From an uncultured Pedobacter sp. (lineage in GTDB: Bacteria; Bacteroidota; Bacteroidia; Sphingobacteriales; Sphingobacteriaceae), in the NCBI GenBank assembly GCA_938008555.1, contig CALLKE010000055.1:1-50200 (forward strand): DNA of 50,200 bases, read 5' to 3'. Position 1 is the stretch's first letter. Each line of letters opens with the position of its first letter. The notes beneath the pieces are model-generated. The model saw only the letters and a program-made list of their open reading frames with translations, was not told the origin of the DNA and made no database searches. The translations under genes were made by a program, and so were the position numbers. This document shows, piece after piece, positions 1 through 8,441 of this stretch.

Positions 1-105
1 ACGCATACTTTTTTATCCCTGAAAAGAGTCATCATACATTTAGATACACTACCTAGAAAAAATCAGTAGAAGCGGCTATACGATTTGATATGCTTAGGTA
101 TATAA

Positions 106-303
106 TTAAACCATATTTTTTATTAAGTAGTATGTATCGTGTACGGCTCTAGCTGCGGTAGGAATTAATGATAAACAAATTGCAACACCAGCAATTATAT
201 AGGCAATAGTGACGAATACTTCGCCTCCATTTATTTCGGTCATTTTGTTGGTATTGAGTGGTTGGACATCAATCTTTGTGAGATCTAAACTTGTGTGTTT
301 CAT
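106..303 (-). CDS. double-glycine-leader small peptide (array member 5)
   Basis: This 65-residue peptide is probably a secreted bacteriocin-like or signalling peptide. The open frame extends upstream to 378, but I place the start at the ATG at 303 because MKHTSLDL then gives a leader of ordinary length. The leader is 27 residues and ends in MTEINGG; the 38-residue core is strongly hydrophobic (IAYIIAGVAICLSLIP) with a basic, aromatic end. The spacing V-Q-x-L-x4-M-x4-GG matches the four other peptides in the array. Known double-glycine leaders are cut after GG by C39-peptidase ABC exporters; no such exporter is in the window, but transcription runs toward the left edge, where one could lie. 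No function beyond the leader class can be assigned. Confidence 0.6.
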   Translation of the reverse strand: MKHTSLDLTKIDVQPLNTNKMTEINGGEVFVTIAYIIAGVAICLSLIPTAARAVHDTYYLIKNMV

Positions 304-353
304 AGTTTGTTTGCTTTTGAGATTATGTGTATGAATAAAATATAGACTCTGAT

Positions 354-509
354 TTAAGAGAATTTGCTTGCTACCCAATTGTAAATGGATTTAATGAATG
401 CAGCCGTATTGATGGCAACGTTTCCTTTGAAAGTACCACCATTTTGTTGTCTCATTTCATGGGTGTTCATTTCTTGAACACAAAGCGCATTTAATATTGT
501 GTTTTTCAT
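354..509 (-). CDS. double-glycine-leader small peptide (array member 4)
   Basis: This is a 51-residue peptide read directly from the minus strand, starting at the ATG at 509 and stopping with TAA at 354-356. It begins MKNTILNALCVQEMNTHEM and reaches GG at residues 24-25. The 26-residue core (TFKGNVAINTAAFIKS...) is less hydrophobic than its neighbours. It has basic and aromatic residues (F, Y, W) spaced as expected for an amphipathic helix, which resembles a membrane-active peptide. The leader has the array spacing V-Q-x-M-x4-M-x4-GG. The 5' region only partly resembles the block shared by members 1 to 3. It is probably co-expressed with its neighbours. Its role is unknown. Confidence 0.6.
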   Translation of the reverse strand: MKNTILNALCVQEMNTHEMRQQNGGTFKGNVAINTAAFIKSIYNWVASKFS

Positions 510-645
510 ATTAGTTAAATTTGAATGATTGGTTTAAAGATTAATAGGTGGATGTTGAGCATATGGGTTGAGTATCGTCTCTCAAACTTCGGTTCGCATG
601 TTCAGTCGTCAGGCAATTTCTGAGAGATCAAATTTATTAAGTATT

Positions 646-819
646 TTATTGGGGATGAACCGATGTATTCTTTCTGGACGTAGACTCAATCCATCCACAA
701 AATGAAAACATAGCTACAAGGAAGGCTGTAATAGGGATAAGTGGATGTATTCCCCCATTATAGCTTCTCATCTCTGTAGCGGACAGTTTTTCTACATCTA
801 ATAATTTTAGTTTTTTCAT
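646..819 (-). CDS. double-glycine-leader small peptide (array member 3)
   Basis: This is a 57-residue peptide. The frame is open to 858, but the start is placed at the ATG at 819. MKKLKLLDVEKLSATEM then forms a 23-residue leader ending in GG, the same length as in members 1 and 2, and the ATG sits in the duplicated 25-bp block. The 34-residue core starts IHPLIPITAFLVAMFSF and contains one membrane-spanning-length segment, a single Cys, then a polar tail. The leader matches V-E-x-L-x4-M-x4-GG. It is likely exported and cleaved after GG by a C39 peptidase, by analogy with class II bacteriocin-type precursors. Activity and target are unknown. Confidence 0.65.
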   Translation of the reverse strand: MKKLKLLDVEKLSATEMRSYNGGIHPLIPITAFLVAMFSFCGWIESTSRKNTSVHPQ

Positions 820-873
820 TTTTGAATTATTGATGGTGAATAAAATTGGTGAAACCATGTAGAAAACCCTCCT

Positions 874-1029
874 TTATTTCTTATCTATAAAGTAAAGACA
901 GTTACTAGTTGTTATTAAGTATGCTGAAATTGCTATTAAAACGTGAATGCCAGTAAGCACACCTCCACTATGGTTTTTCATTTCTCTTGAAGACATTTTC
1001 TGTACACCTAATGATTCCAATTTTTTCAT
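874..1029 (-). CDS. double-glycine-leader small peptide (array member 2)
   Basis: This is a 51-residue peptide read directly from the sequence: ATG at 1029, TAA at 874-876. The leader MKKLESLGVQKMSSREM is followed by KNHSGG and is 23 residues long. The 28-residue core (VLTGIHVLIAISAYLITT...) is almost entirely hydrophobic, with one Cys and a Lys-Lys end. The leader and pre-start DNA are very close to member 1, so the two look like recent duplicates whose cores have diverged. The gene ends 54 bases before the start of member 3. Its role is unknown; export through a peptidase-containing ABC transporter is inferred from the leader only. Confidence 0.65.
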   Translation of the reverse strand: MKKLESLGVQKMSSREMKNHSGGVLTGIHVLIAISAYLITTSNCLYFIDKK

Positions 1030-1068
1030 TTTTGAATGATTAATGGTGAATATTTAGAGACTTTTATT

Positions 1069-1263
1069 TCAACTATTAATTCTTTGCTGAGAAGGCCCGG
1101 TACCTTTCTTTTTTGAAGAAACAGCACTAATCATTGTTACTATAAAACCAACAGCTGTTATTGAAAGGCCTATTAAGGCTGCTGTACCAGCGATACCTCC
1201 GCTGTAATCTTTCATTGTTGTAGGGAGTAATTCTTGTACATCCCATGATTTCAATTTTTCCAT
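1069..1263 (-). CDS. double-glycine-leader small peptide (array member 1)
   Basis: This 64-residue peptide is the first gene of the array in transcription order. The leader MEKLKSWDVQELLPTTM is followed by KDYSGG (23 residues in total). The 41-residue core is a Gly/Ala/Ile-rich hydrophobic helix (IAGTAALIGLSITAVGF) followed by a basic polar tail with KKK. Such Gly/Ala-rich cores resemble class IIb bacteriocin subunits annotated in Bacteroidetes as the lactobin A/cerein 7B type; this is family-level resemblance only. The gene is divergent from recQ across about 206 bases of AT-rich DNA that should hold the promoter of the array. No clear -7 box was seen there. Confidence 0.7.
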   Translation of the reverse strand: MEKLKSWDVQELLPTTMKDYSGGIAGTAALIGLSITAVGFIVTMISAVSSKKKGTGPSQQRINS

Positions 1264-1469
1264 TTTTGAATGATTAATAGTGAATAATTAGTGAACTTTG
1301 TGACCCATTTTCTTGGTTTGTGACGGTTAGTTGGTTGTTGTTGTTTATTTTCTTTTGTGTTAATGTTTGTATAACGAATAAACTTTAAAGAAAATTATAT
1401 TTCAATAAAATGAAATATTAACATGTTTTTGTCAATTTCAAATTCTTTAAAATTAAATTTATTGAAATT

Positions 1470-3359
1470 TTGGTTAGGGATATATTAAGGCAATATTGGG
1501 GATTCTCGGCTTTTAGGCCTCTGCAGGAGGAAATCATTCAATCTGTTTTGGGTGGTTGCGATACACTTGCACTCATGCCAACAGGAGGGGGCAAATCACT
1601 TTGTTTTCAAGTTCCGGCTTTGCTAAATCCAGGTATATGCATTGTAGTTTCACCGCTGATTGCATTGATGCGGGATCAAGTGGAGATATTGAAAAGTAAA
1701 GGCATCTCAGCTGTGGCTATTATATCAGGTATGGGACAACGCGAGGTGGGTATGATACTAGATAATTGCATTTTTGGCGATACTAAATTTTTATACCTCT
1801 CGCCTGAGCGTTTACTCTCTGATTTAGTCAGAGAGCGTATTCGGCATATGAAAGTAAATTTGATTGCTGTTGATGAGGCGCATTGTATCTCTCAGTGGGG
1901 ATACGACTTTAGACCACCATACTTACATCTTTCAAAATTGAGGGAGCTGCATCCTCAAACTCCTGTTTTGGCTTTGACAGCCACAGCCACTCAACAAGTG
2001 GTACTTGACATCCAACAAAAACTAGAATTCAAAAATGGACGTGTTTTTCGTAAATCATTTGAGCGAAAAAATCTGAGTTACGTCGTACGCGACGAGCAAA
2101 ACAAACTGGGAAAACTCGTTTTGATTGCAAATAAAGTGTGGGGTAGTGGCGTGGTGTATGTTCGTAGTCGTCGGAAAACAGAAGAAGTTGCTCGGCACCT
2201 AAATATGTGTGGTATTGTAGCAGATTTTTATCATGCAGGTTTGGATACCCCCATGCGAATGAAGAAACAAAGCGACTGGAAAAATGGAAGTACACGAATA
2301 ATGGTGGCTACAAATGCCTTTGGAATGGGTATTGATAAGGCAGATGTTCGTTTAGTGATTCATTTGGATTTGCCAGAAAGTTTAGAAGCTTATTATCAAG
2401 AGGCAGGCAGAGCCGGACGTGATGAGAAAAAAGCCTATGCAGTGTTGCTGAAAGATGAATCAGACAAATTACAAGCATTGAAAAAACTGAATGAGAGTGC
2501 ACTTAATGTTCAAGAAATTAAAAAGGTTTATCATCATTTGGGAAATTATTATCAGCTAGCTTATGGAGCGGGTGTTGGTTTGTCTTTGGATTTTGATATA
2601 GCTGAATTTTGTCTGCGTTTTAAGCTAGAGGTGACCAAAACATTACATGCACTCAAACTCTTAGAACGCGAAGAGTATATTAATTTGAGTGAATCTGTTT
2701 TTTTACCTTCTCGCATTCAGGTGATCGTTACTCAGGAGGAACTATATCGTTTTCAAGTAGAGCAACCCACATATGATTTTTTTATTAAAACCATATTACG
2801 ATCATATGGTGGCGTTTTTTATCATTTTGTACCGATCAAAGAAAATGAATTGGCTAAACGAATGGGATTAAATAGAGCAGAAATTGTTACTCATTTAAGG
2901 AAGCTCCAGTCGCTGGAATTATTAAACTATATACCCCAAACAGATAAACCACAACTTGAATGGCTTAAACCTCGTGTAGATAGTCAACATGTGTTTATTG
3001 ATCAGAAATATATAGCTGAGCGTTACCGTATTCATCAGCAACAAGTAGAATCGGTTATTGCCTATTCAGAAAAATCGACTTGTCGGAGTATCCAATTATT
3101 GCACTATTTTGATGATAATGAGGCTGTAAAATGTGGTTCTTGTGATGTCTGTGTAGATGAGAAAAGACAAAGTAAAGAAGCGAATGTGGCTGATCAAATT
3201 ACAGCAGAACTTCTGAGTTTTTTATCTACTGGACAAAAACTGTTAGATGAACTGGTATTGGGCATCCATGCAGGAACAGAAACAGAAAAGCTAGAAGTGA
3301 TTCGTTTATTATTAGATGCAGGCAAAATTGAATCGGACGGACAAGCATATTATATATAA
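1470..3359 (+). CDS. recQ: ATP-dependent DNA helicase RecQ
   Basis: RecQ is a 3'-to-5' DNA helicase acting in recombination and replication-fork repair. The 629-residue product has Walker A GGGKS at 39-43, a DEAH box at about 135-138 (VDEAHCISQWG), the ATATQQ motif, and a helicase C domain ending in the QEAGRAGRDE arginine-finger motif. A zinc-binding Cys set lies near 537, 554, 557 and 560 (CGSCDVC). A short winged-helix-like tail follows; no HRDC domain is obvious. The start is taken as TTG at 1470, since no ATG precedes MVRDILRQYWGFSAFRP and the next upstream in-frame stop is at 1419; another non-ATG codon a little upstream is possible. It is divergent from the peptide array and upstream of gyrA on the same strand. 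Confidence 0.95.
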   Translation: MVRDILRQYWGFSAFRPLQEEIIQSVLGGCDTLALMPTGGGKSLCFQVPALLNPGICIVVSPLIALMRDQVEILKSKGISAVAIISGMGQREVGMILDNCIFGDTKFLYLSPERLLSDLVRERIRHMKVNLIAVDEAHCISQWGYDFRPPYLHLSKLRELHPQTPVLALTATATQQVVLDIQQKLEFKNGRVFRKSFERKNLSYVVRDEQNKLGKLVLIANKVWGSGVVYVRSRRKTEEVARHLNMCGIVADFYHAGLDTPMRMKKQSDWKNGSTRIMVATNAFGMGIDKADVRLVIHLDLPESLEAYYQEAGRAGRDEKKAYAVLLKDESDKLQALKKLNESALNVQEIKKVYHHLGNYYQLAYGAGVGLSLDFDIAEFCLRFKLEVTKTLHALKLLEREEYINLSESVFLPSRIQVIVTQEELYRFQVEQPTYDFFIKTILRSYGGVFYHFVPIKENELAKRMGLNRAEIVTHLRKLQSLELLNYIPQTDKPQLEWLKPRVDSQHVFIDQKYIAERYRIHQQQVESVIAYSEKSTCRSIQLLHYFDDNEAVKCGSCDVCVDEKRQSKEANVADQITAELLSFLSTGQKLLDELVLGIHAGTETEKLEVIRLLLDAGKIESDGQAYYI

Positions 3360-3513
3360 ATGCGGCAATTCTAATGACCTTGCTATAGCACATTATTCTG
3401 AGGTCTAAATCAAGCTTTAAAACTTTCCCATAACAGAACCAAAAACTAATATTTTATTAACTTCGCATCTGCTTTTGTGCAAATTTATTGCACGCAATCA
3501 AATTAAATAGAAG

Positions 3514-6048
3514 ATGCCTGAAGATACAGAAAACGAGAATTTAGTACCGCAGAACGATCGAATAATCCCCATCAATATAGAAGAAGAAATGAAATCTGCT
3601 TACATCGATTATTCGATGTCGGTGATTGTTTCGCGGGCCTTGCCTGATGTTCGAGATGGTTTAAAACCTGTACATCGTCGGGTTTTGTATGGGATGCTTG
3701 ATTTGGGTGTCACGAGTACCAAACCGTATAAAAAATCGGCACGTATAGTTGGGGATGTATTGGGTAAGTACCATCCGCATGGTGACTCATCTGTTTACGA
3801 TACAATGGTCCGTATGGCTCAGCCTTGGAGCTTACGCTATCCCATGGTTGATGGGCAAGGAAACTTTGGCTCGATAGATGGTGATAGCCCAGCTGCGATG
3901 CGTTATACGGAGGCTCGTTTGCAGAAAATAGCCGAAGAAATGCTGTCTGACATTAACAAAGAAACGGTTGATTTTCAGCTCAATTTTGACGATTCTCTGC
4001 AGGAGCCAACTGTCCTTCCTGCTCGTGTTCCTAATTTATTGGTGAATGGTGCATCGGGTATTGCTGTGGGTATGGCCACCAATATGCCTCCTCATAATTT
4101 AACAGAAGTTTCTAATGCGACTATTGCCTATATTGAAAACAGAGAGGTAACGATATCTGAATTGATGCAGCATGTGAAAGCACCAGACTTTCCTACAGGA
4201 GGTATTATTTATGGTTATACAGGTGTTCAGGAAGCATTCGAGACGGGGCGTGGGCGGATTGTCATGCGCGCCAAAGCTGAAATTGAAACCTATGGCCACG
4301 ATCGTGAACGAATAATCGTTACCGAAATTCCTTACCAAGTCAATAAAGCCAACATGATTGAGCGGACTGCTGAGTTGGTGAATGAGAAAAAAATTGAAGG
4401 AATATCCGAAATTCGCGATGAATCCGACCGTGATGGAATGCGTATTGTTTATGAAATCAAACGTGATGCCAATGCAGCCATCGTCCTGAATAATCTTTTT
4501 AAATACACAGCACTACAAACATCTTTTAGTGTAAATAATATTGCTTTAGTACATGGTCGTCCCATGTTGTTGAATCTAAAAGATATGATTCGACATTTTG
4601 TGGATCATCGTCACGAAGTGATTGTCCGCCGTACGAAATACGATTTGTCAGAAGCTGAAAAGCGCGCACATATTTTAGAAGGCTTGCTCATTGCACTAGA
4701 TCATTTGGATGAAGTGATCAAACTAATCCGTTCATCTGATACGCCAGAAGATGCACGGATGGGCCTAATTCAGAACTTTGGTTTATCGGATATTCAAGCT
4801 AGAGCTATTTTGGATATGACTCTAAGACGTCTAACCGGACTTGAGCGCGATAAAATTAAAGAAGAGTATGCCGAATTGATGAAAACAATCGAAGCTTTGA
4901 AAGCCATTTTGGCGGATGAAGGTTTACGGATGAAAATCATCAAAGATGAATTGATTGAGATACGTGATAAATTTGGTGATGAACGTAGAACCTCGATCAC
5001 CCATTCTGCTGAAGATATGCGGATGGAGGATTTTATTGTAGATGAGGAAGTGGTAATCACCATCTCGCACGAAGGATATATCAAACGTACACCTTTAACC
5101 GAATACCGCCGACAAGGAAGAGGGGGTAAAGGATCGATGGGTTCGCAGTCTCGGGATAAAGATTTTATTGAGCACATTGTCATTGCATCTAATCACAATT
5201 ACATGTTGTTCTTCACCGAGACAGGACGCTGTTTCTGGTTACGTGTATTTGAAATTCCCGAAGGAACACGAACCAGCAAGGGACGGGCGATTCAAAATGT
5301 GATTAATATTCCGAAAGAAGAGAATATCAAAGCGTATATCAAAGTAGTCAATCTGAAAGATCAGGCTTATTTGGAGAGCAACTTCATTATCATGTGCACC
5401 AAAAAGGGAACGATCAAAAAGACTTCACTCGAGGCATACTCTCGCCCACGTGCAAATGGAATTAATGCCATTAATATTAATGAGGGCGATCAGTTATTAG
5501 AGGCGTGTATGACGGATGGAAGCAGCGAAATCGTGATGGCATTGCGTTCAGGCAGGGCAATACGTTTCAATGAATCAACCGTTCGCCCGATGGGCCGTAC
5601 TGCTACTGGCGTTCGCGGAGTTACATTGGCTCACGATCAAGATGAGGTCGTTGGGATGATTAGTCTGAACAATATGGAAACTACCGTACTGGTCGTATCA
5701 GAAAAAGGCTACGGAAAACGTACCGATATCGAAGACTATCGTGTAACAAACCGTGGTGGAAAAGGTGTTAAGACAATCAATGTCACAGATAAAACGGGAG
5801 AATTGGTTGCAATCAAAGGCGTTACTGATTCGGATGATTTGATGATTATCAATAAATCAGGCATTGTCATTCGTATTGGAGTAAGCCAACTTCGTGTGAT
5901 GGGGCGTGCCACACAGGGTGTGCGTTTAATCACACTCAAAGGAGATGATGCTATCGCCTCTATTGCCAAAGTGGAACATGAAGAAAATACAGATGAAGAA
6001 CTAGATGACACCAATAGCTTAGATGATACAACAAACGAGTTAGAGTAA
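3514..6048 (+). CDS. gyrA: DNA gyrase subunit A
   Basis: GyrA is the breakage-and-rejoining subunit of DNA gyrase, which with GyrB supercoils DNA. The length of 844 residues is normal. The catalytic tyrosine is Tyr131 in AAMRYTEARL. The quinolone-determining region HPHGDSSVYD (87-96) carries Ser92 and Asp96, equivalent to E. coli Ser83 and Asp87, so it looks quinolone-susceptible. A GyrA-box variant QGRGGKG lies at 534-540, which argues for gyrase over topoisomerase IV ParC. The C-terminus is an acidic tail. The 154-base gap after recQ contains a near-match to the -7 promoter box (TAACTTCG at 3458-3465) and a 17-bp palindrome at 3477-3493, so it probably has its own promoter. Confidence 0.97.
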   Translation: MPEDTENENLVPQNDRIIPINIEEEMKSAYIDYSMSVIVSRALPDVRDGLKPVHRRVLYGMLDLGVTSTKPYKKSARIVGDVLGKYHPHGDSSVYDTMVRMAQPWSLRYPMVDGQGNFGSIDGDSPAAMRYTEARLQKIAEEMLSDINKETVDFQLNFDDSLQEPTVLPARVPNLLVNGASGIAVGMATNMPPHNLTEVSNATIAYIENREVTISELMQHVKAPDFPTGGIIYGYTGVQEAFETGRGRIVMRAKAEIETYGHDRERIIVTEIPYQVNKANMIERTAELVNEKKIEGISEIRDESDRDGMRIVYEIKRDANAAIVLNNLFKYTALQTSFSVNNIALVHGRPMLLNLKDMIRHFVDHRHEVIVRRTKYDLSEAEKRAHILEGLLIALDHLDEVIKLIRSSDTPEDARMGLIQNFGLSDIQARAILDMTLRRLTGLERDKIKEEYAELMKTIEALKAILADEGLRMKIIKDELIEIRDKFGDERRTSITHSAEDMRMEDFIVDEEVVITISHEGYIKRTPLTEYRRQGRGGKGSMGSQSRDKDFIEHIVIASNHNYMLFFTETGRCFWLRVFEIPEGTRTSKGRAIQNVINIPKEENIKAYIKVVNLKDQAYLESNFIIMCTKKGTIKKTSLEAYSRPRANGINAININEGDQLLEACMTDGSSEIVMALRSGRAIRFNESTVRPMGRTATGVRGVTLAHDQDEVVGMISLNNMETTVLVVSEKGYGKRTDIEDYRVTNRGGKGVKTINVTDKTGELVAIKGVTDSDDLMIINKSGIVIRIGVSQLRVMGRATQGVRLITLKGDDAIASIAKVEHEENTDEELDDTNSLDDTTNELE

Positions 6049-6183
6049 AATTTAGGTTTAAAAGACCTGAGCTAGGGCTTATTTATTAATGAATAGGAAC
6101 CTGAATTGTAGCGTTGAAAGATTTGATTTGTACAATTTAATTTGGATGCCCTTAGTTAGCATTTTATTCAAAAATTTCTATAT

Positions 6184-7362
6184 ATGAAAGCAAAACACTT
6201 AATCACTGGTTTTATACTGACTGTTACAGCACAGTTGGCATTTGCACAAAGAGGAGAACTAGCAAATGCTAAATCTAGTTACGAGAAATACGCCGAGCTC
6301 AAGCAATTCAATGCGAAGGGCTTGGGCTCAAATGACTTGCAAAATGCAAAAGCTTCGATCGATAAAGCTGCGGCGCACGAAAAAACCTCTGGTGATGCCT
6401 CTACCTGGGTATACAAGGCGTTGATTTATGCAGATCTTGCTTTGATTGACTCGGTTGCTGCTCAAACGGAACCACTCATAACGGAGGCTGTGGATGCACT
6501 TAAGAAAGGAGTCGAGCTGGATAAAGCTGGTACGAATAAAGCAAATATTGATCGAGCCGGTGCACTTATAGCAGGATATGAACTCAATCAAGGTATTCAA
6601 TCATATCGGTCGTCTAGGTATGATGATGCTTATGTCGCATTTAATAAAGCATTGAGCTACAAACAGGGTGATACAACACTCACTTATTATAGCGGATTAG
6701 CAGCTGTGAATGCGAAAAATTATAAGGCAGCTATTCAGAGTTATGAACAATTAGTCAAAACCAATTTTTCTTCAAACAAACGTATCTATTTGGATCTTTC
6801 GCGGATGTATGCGATAGAAAAAGACACGACATCAGCTATCCGAGTAGCCTCGGAAGGTGCAGCCAAGTATGGGAATGATGTAGATTTAACAACGCAGGAA
6901 ATCGAGCTAAGTTTGATGAGTGGAAAACAAAAAGAGGTAATTGCCAAAATTATTGATCAAGCTCAAAAAAATCCACAGAACAAACTATACCCCTTTTACC
7001 TCGGTATTGCTTATAGTGCGATAAATGATTTTGTGAAAGCAGAAGAGGCATACAAAAATGCGATTGCTCTTGATCCAAATTATGCTAACGCCTATTTAAA
7101 TATTGGAGGATTATTACTTAATAGAGGTATCGATACCTATAATGCAGCCAATAAATTGCCTCAAAACAAGCAAAAAGAATATGATGAGATGATTAAAAAG
7201 GCATTTTCACAATTTGATATTGCACAGCCCTACCTACAAAAGGCAGCTGATTTAGATCCATCTTCTCGCTTAGCCCTCGAGAATCTGAAGAAATACTACA
7301 TCATCAAAAAAAATAAAGAAAAAGTGGATGAGATAAGTGAGAAGTTGAATAAGTTGCAATAA
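6184..7362 (+). CDS. exported tetratricopeptide-repeat protein
   Basis: This is a 392-residue protein with a signal peptide (MKAKHLITGFILTVTAQLAFA, cleavage near 21-22), so it is probably periplasmic. At least four TPR-like helical repeats can be seen. The clearest are YSGLAAVNAKNYKAAIQSYE around 175-195 and FVKAEEAYKNAIALDPNYAN around 285-305, followed by a typical AYLNIGGLLLNRG continuation. TPR proteins act as protein-interaction scaffolds; the partner is unknown. It lies 135 bases after gyrA with no clear terminator in between, and 81 bases before a glycosyltransferase gene. The gyrA-TPR neighbourhood may be conserved in the family, but I cannot verify that. No enzymatic domain is visible. 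Confidence 0.85.
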   Translation: MKAKHLITGFILTVTAQLAFAQRGELANAKSSYEKYAELKQFNAKGLGSNDLQNAKASIDKAAAHEKTSGDASTWVYKALIYADLALIDSVAAQTEPLITEAVDALKKGVELDKAGTNKANIDRAGALIAGYELNQGIQSYRSSRYDDAYVAFNKALSYKQGDTTLTYYSGLAAVNAKNYKAAIQSYEQLVKTNFSSNKRIYLDLSRMYAIEKDTTSAIRVASEGAAKYGNDVDLTTQEIELSLMSGKQKEVIAKIIDQAQKNPQNKLYPFYLGIAYSAINDFVKAEEAYKNAIALDPNYANAYLNIGGLLLNRGIDTYNAANKLPQNKQKEYDEMIKKAFSQFDIAQPYLQKAADLDPSSRLALENLKKYYIIKKNKEKVDEISEKLNKLQ

Positions 7363-7443
7363 TATCCCCATTAGAGGTGAATATAGGATAGGGGGGGCAA
7401 GGCACCTTGTGAAGGATTTTAAAAGAAGAAAATTATAAAATAC

Positions 7444-8319
7444 ATGAAGGTTGCTGGGTTTACATTTATTCGAAATGCAATAAAGAATGATTATTCGATT
7501 GTCGAAGCTATTCAATCTATATTACCTATCTGTGATGAATTTGTGGTAGCTGTAGGACAATCAGAGGATGAGACTTTATCGCTCATTCAGCGTATAGATT
7601 CTCCGAAAATTAAAATTATCGAAACCGTATGGGATGATACTTTAAGAGAAGGAGGCGAAACTTTTGCGCTAGAAACAGACAAAGCCTATGCTGCCATTTC
7701 CAAAGACACAAACTGGGCATTTTATATTCAGGGAGATGAGTGTGTGCATGAACGCTATCTGCCAGTCATCAAGCAAGCCATGTTTGATAACCTGGATAAG
7801 CAAGAGGTAGAGGGCTTACTATTTAAATACCGTCACTTCTATGGGTCTTATGATTATTATGCGGCTTCTAGGAGATGGTACCGAAATGAAATACGTGTTT
7901 TAAAATTTGATAAAGGAATTGAATCTTATCGTGATGCACAGGGATTCCGAAAAAATGGCCGTAAGATTAGAGTAAAACCAGTAGATGCCTACATCTACCA
8001 TTATGGTTGGGTAAAACCACCCAAAGGTTTGAAGAATAAGGTTTATAACTTTAATCAATTCTACCATGATGATCATTGGATAGCGGAGCATTTGCCACAA
8101 AATTTGGAATTTGATTATGGCAATGCCGATATCCTCGAAAAATTTGAAGGAACACATCCGGCCGTTATGCAAAAAAGGATTGATGCTGTGAACTGGAAAT
8201 TTGACTTTGATCCTACTGCACTCAAAAAAAAGACAGACCTTAGACGCCGTGTTTTACAAAAAATTGAGTGCTTGACAGGTTGGCGTATTGGTGAGTATAA
8301 GAATTATAGGCTTGTCTAA
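7444..8319 (+). CDS. glycosyltransferase family 2-like protein
   Basis: This is a 291-residue protein. The N-terminus MKVAGFTFIRNAIKNDYSI, followed by a short acidic loop (AVGQSEDETL) and an acidic metal-site-like motif YIQGDECVHE near residue 100, matches GT-A fold glycosyltransferases of the family 2 type. These transfer sugars from nucleotide donors to glycans or lipids at the cytoplasmic face. No membrane segment is present. The C-terminal half (KWYRNEIRVL-like, HYGWVKPPKG) matches a group of uncharacterised bacterial glycosyltransferases. The donor and acceptor are unknown. It precedes an MsbA-like exporter, which suggests a link to envelope glycolipids, but the two genes are separated by 122 bases and a promoter candidate. 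Confidence 0.8.
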   Translation: MKVAGFTFIRNAIKNDYSIVEAIQSILPICDEFVVAVGQSEDETLSLIQRIDSPKIKIIETVWDDTLREGGETFALETDKAYAAISKDTNWAFYIQGDECVHERYLPVIKQAMFDNLDKQEVEGLLFKYRHFYGSYDYYAASRRWYRNEIRVLKFDKGIESYRDAQGFRKNGRKIRVKPVDAYIYHYGWVKPPKGLKNKVYNFNQFYHDDHWIAEHLPQNLEFDYGNADILEKFEGTHPAVMQKRIDAVNWKFDFDPTALKKKTDLRRRVLQKIECLTGWRIGEYKNYRLV

Positions 8320-8418
8320 ATATAGTATACTCACTTTTCTTTCAATCCCAAAAGGATAGCCTAGCGTTCTAGCTTTTCTCAGAAGAGGTAACCCTATTAC
8401 TTATTTCTTAGAATAGGC

Positions 8419-8426
8419 TATTTTTG
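8419..8426 (+). promoter_or_regulatory. Bacteroidetes -7 promoter box for the ABC exporter
   Basis: TATTTTTG matches the Bacteroidetes consensus TAnnTTTG exactly and ends 15 bases before the ATG at 8442, so the leader would be very short. No good TTTG -33 element was seen. The box overlaps the right arm of a TAGCCTA/TAGGCTA inverted repeat (8357-8363 and 8414-8420) followed by T residues, which could instead be a weak terminator of the upstream gene. Confidence 0.5.
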
Positions 8427-8441
8427 TACCAAATTTTTTTA

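Larger units (their letters stand above)
817..1285 (-). repeat. three copies of a 25-bp block over the start codons of peptide genes
   Basis: Copies lie at 817-841, 1027-1051 and 1261-1285. Each begins (in minus-strand sense) with TTCAC or a one-base variant about 22 bases before the gene and ends on the ATG itself. The copies at 1027 and 1261 differ at one base, and those at 817 and 1027 at two. Beyond the block the DNA and the peptide cores diverge. The block therefore marks gene duplication and perhaps a conserved translation-initiation region. Confidence 0.8.

Noticed and set aside
1..35. Minus-strand open frame starting with two ATG codons (MMTLFRDKK) and running off the left edge
   Set aside because: Only eleven codons are visible and no motif can be recognised, so it is not called as a gene.
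4794..5183. Minus-strand 129-codon frame opposite gyrA
   Set aside because: It is Ser/Ile-rich with no motif and lies wholly inside the conserved gyrA frame, so it is a shadow.
8357..8420. TAGCCTA/TAGGCTA inverted repeat read as a terminator after the glycosyltransferase gene
   Set aside because: The arms are seven bp with a 50-base loop and the right arm overlaps a better-supported promoter box; not listed separately.
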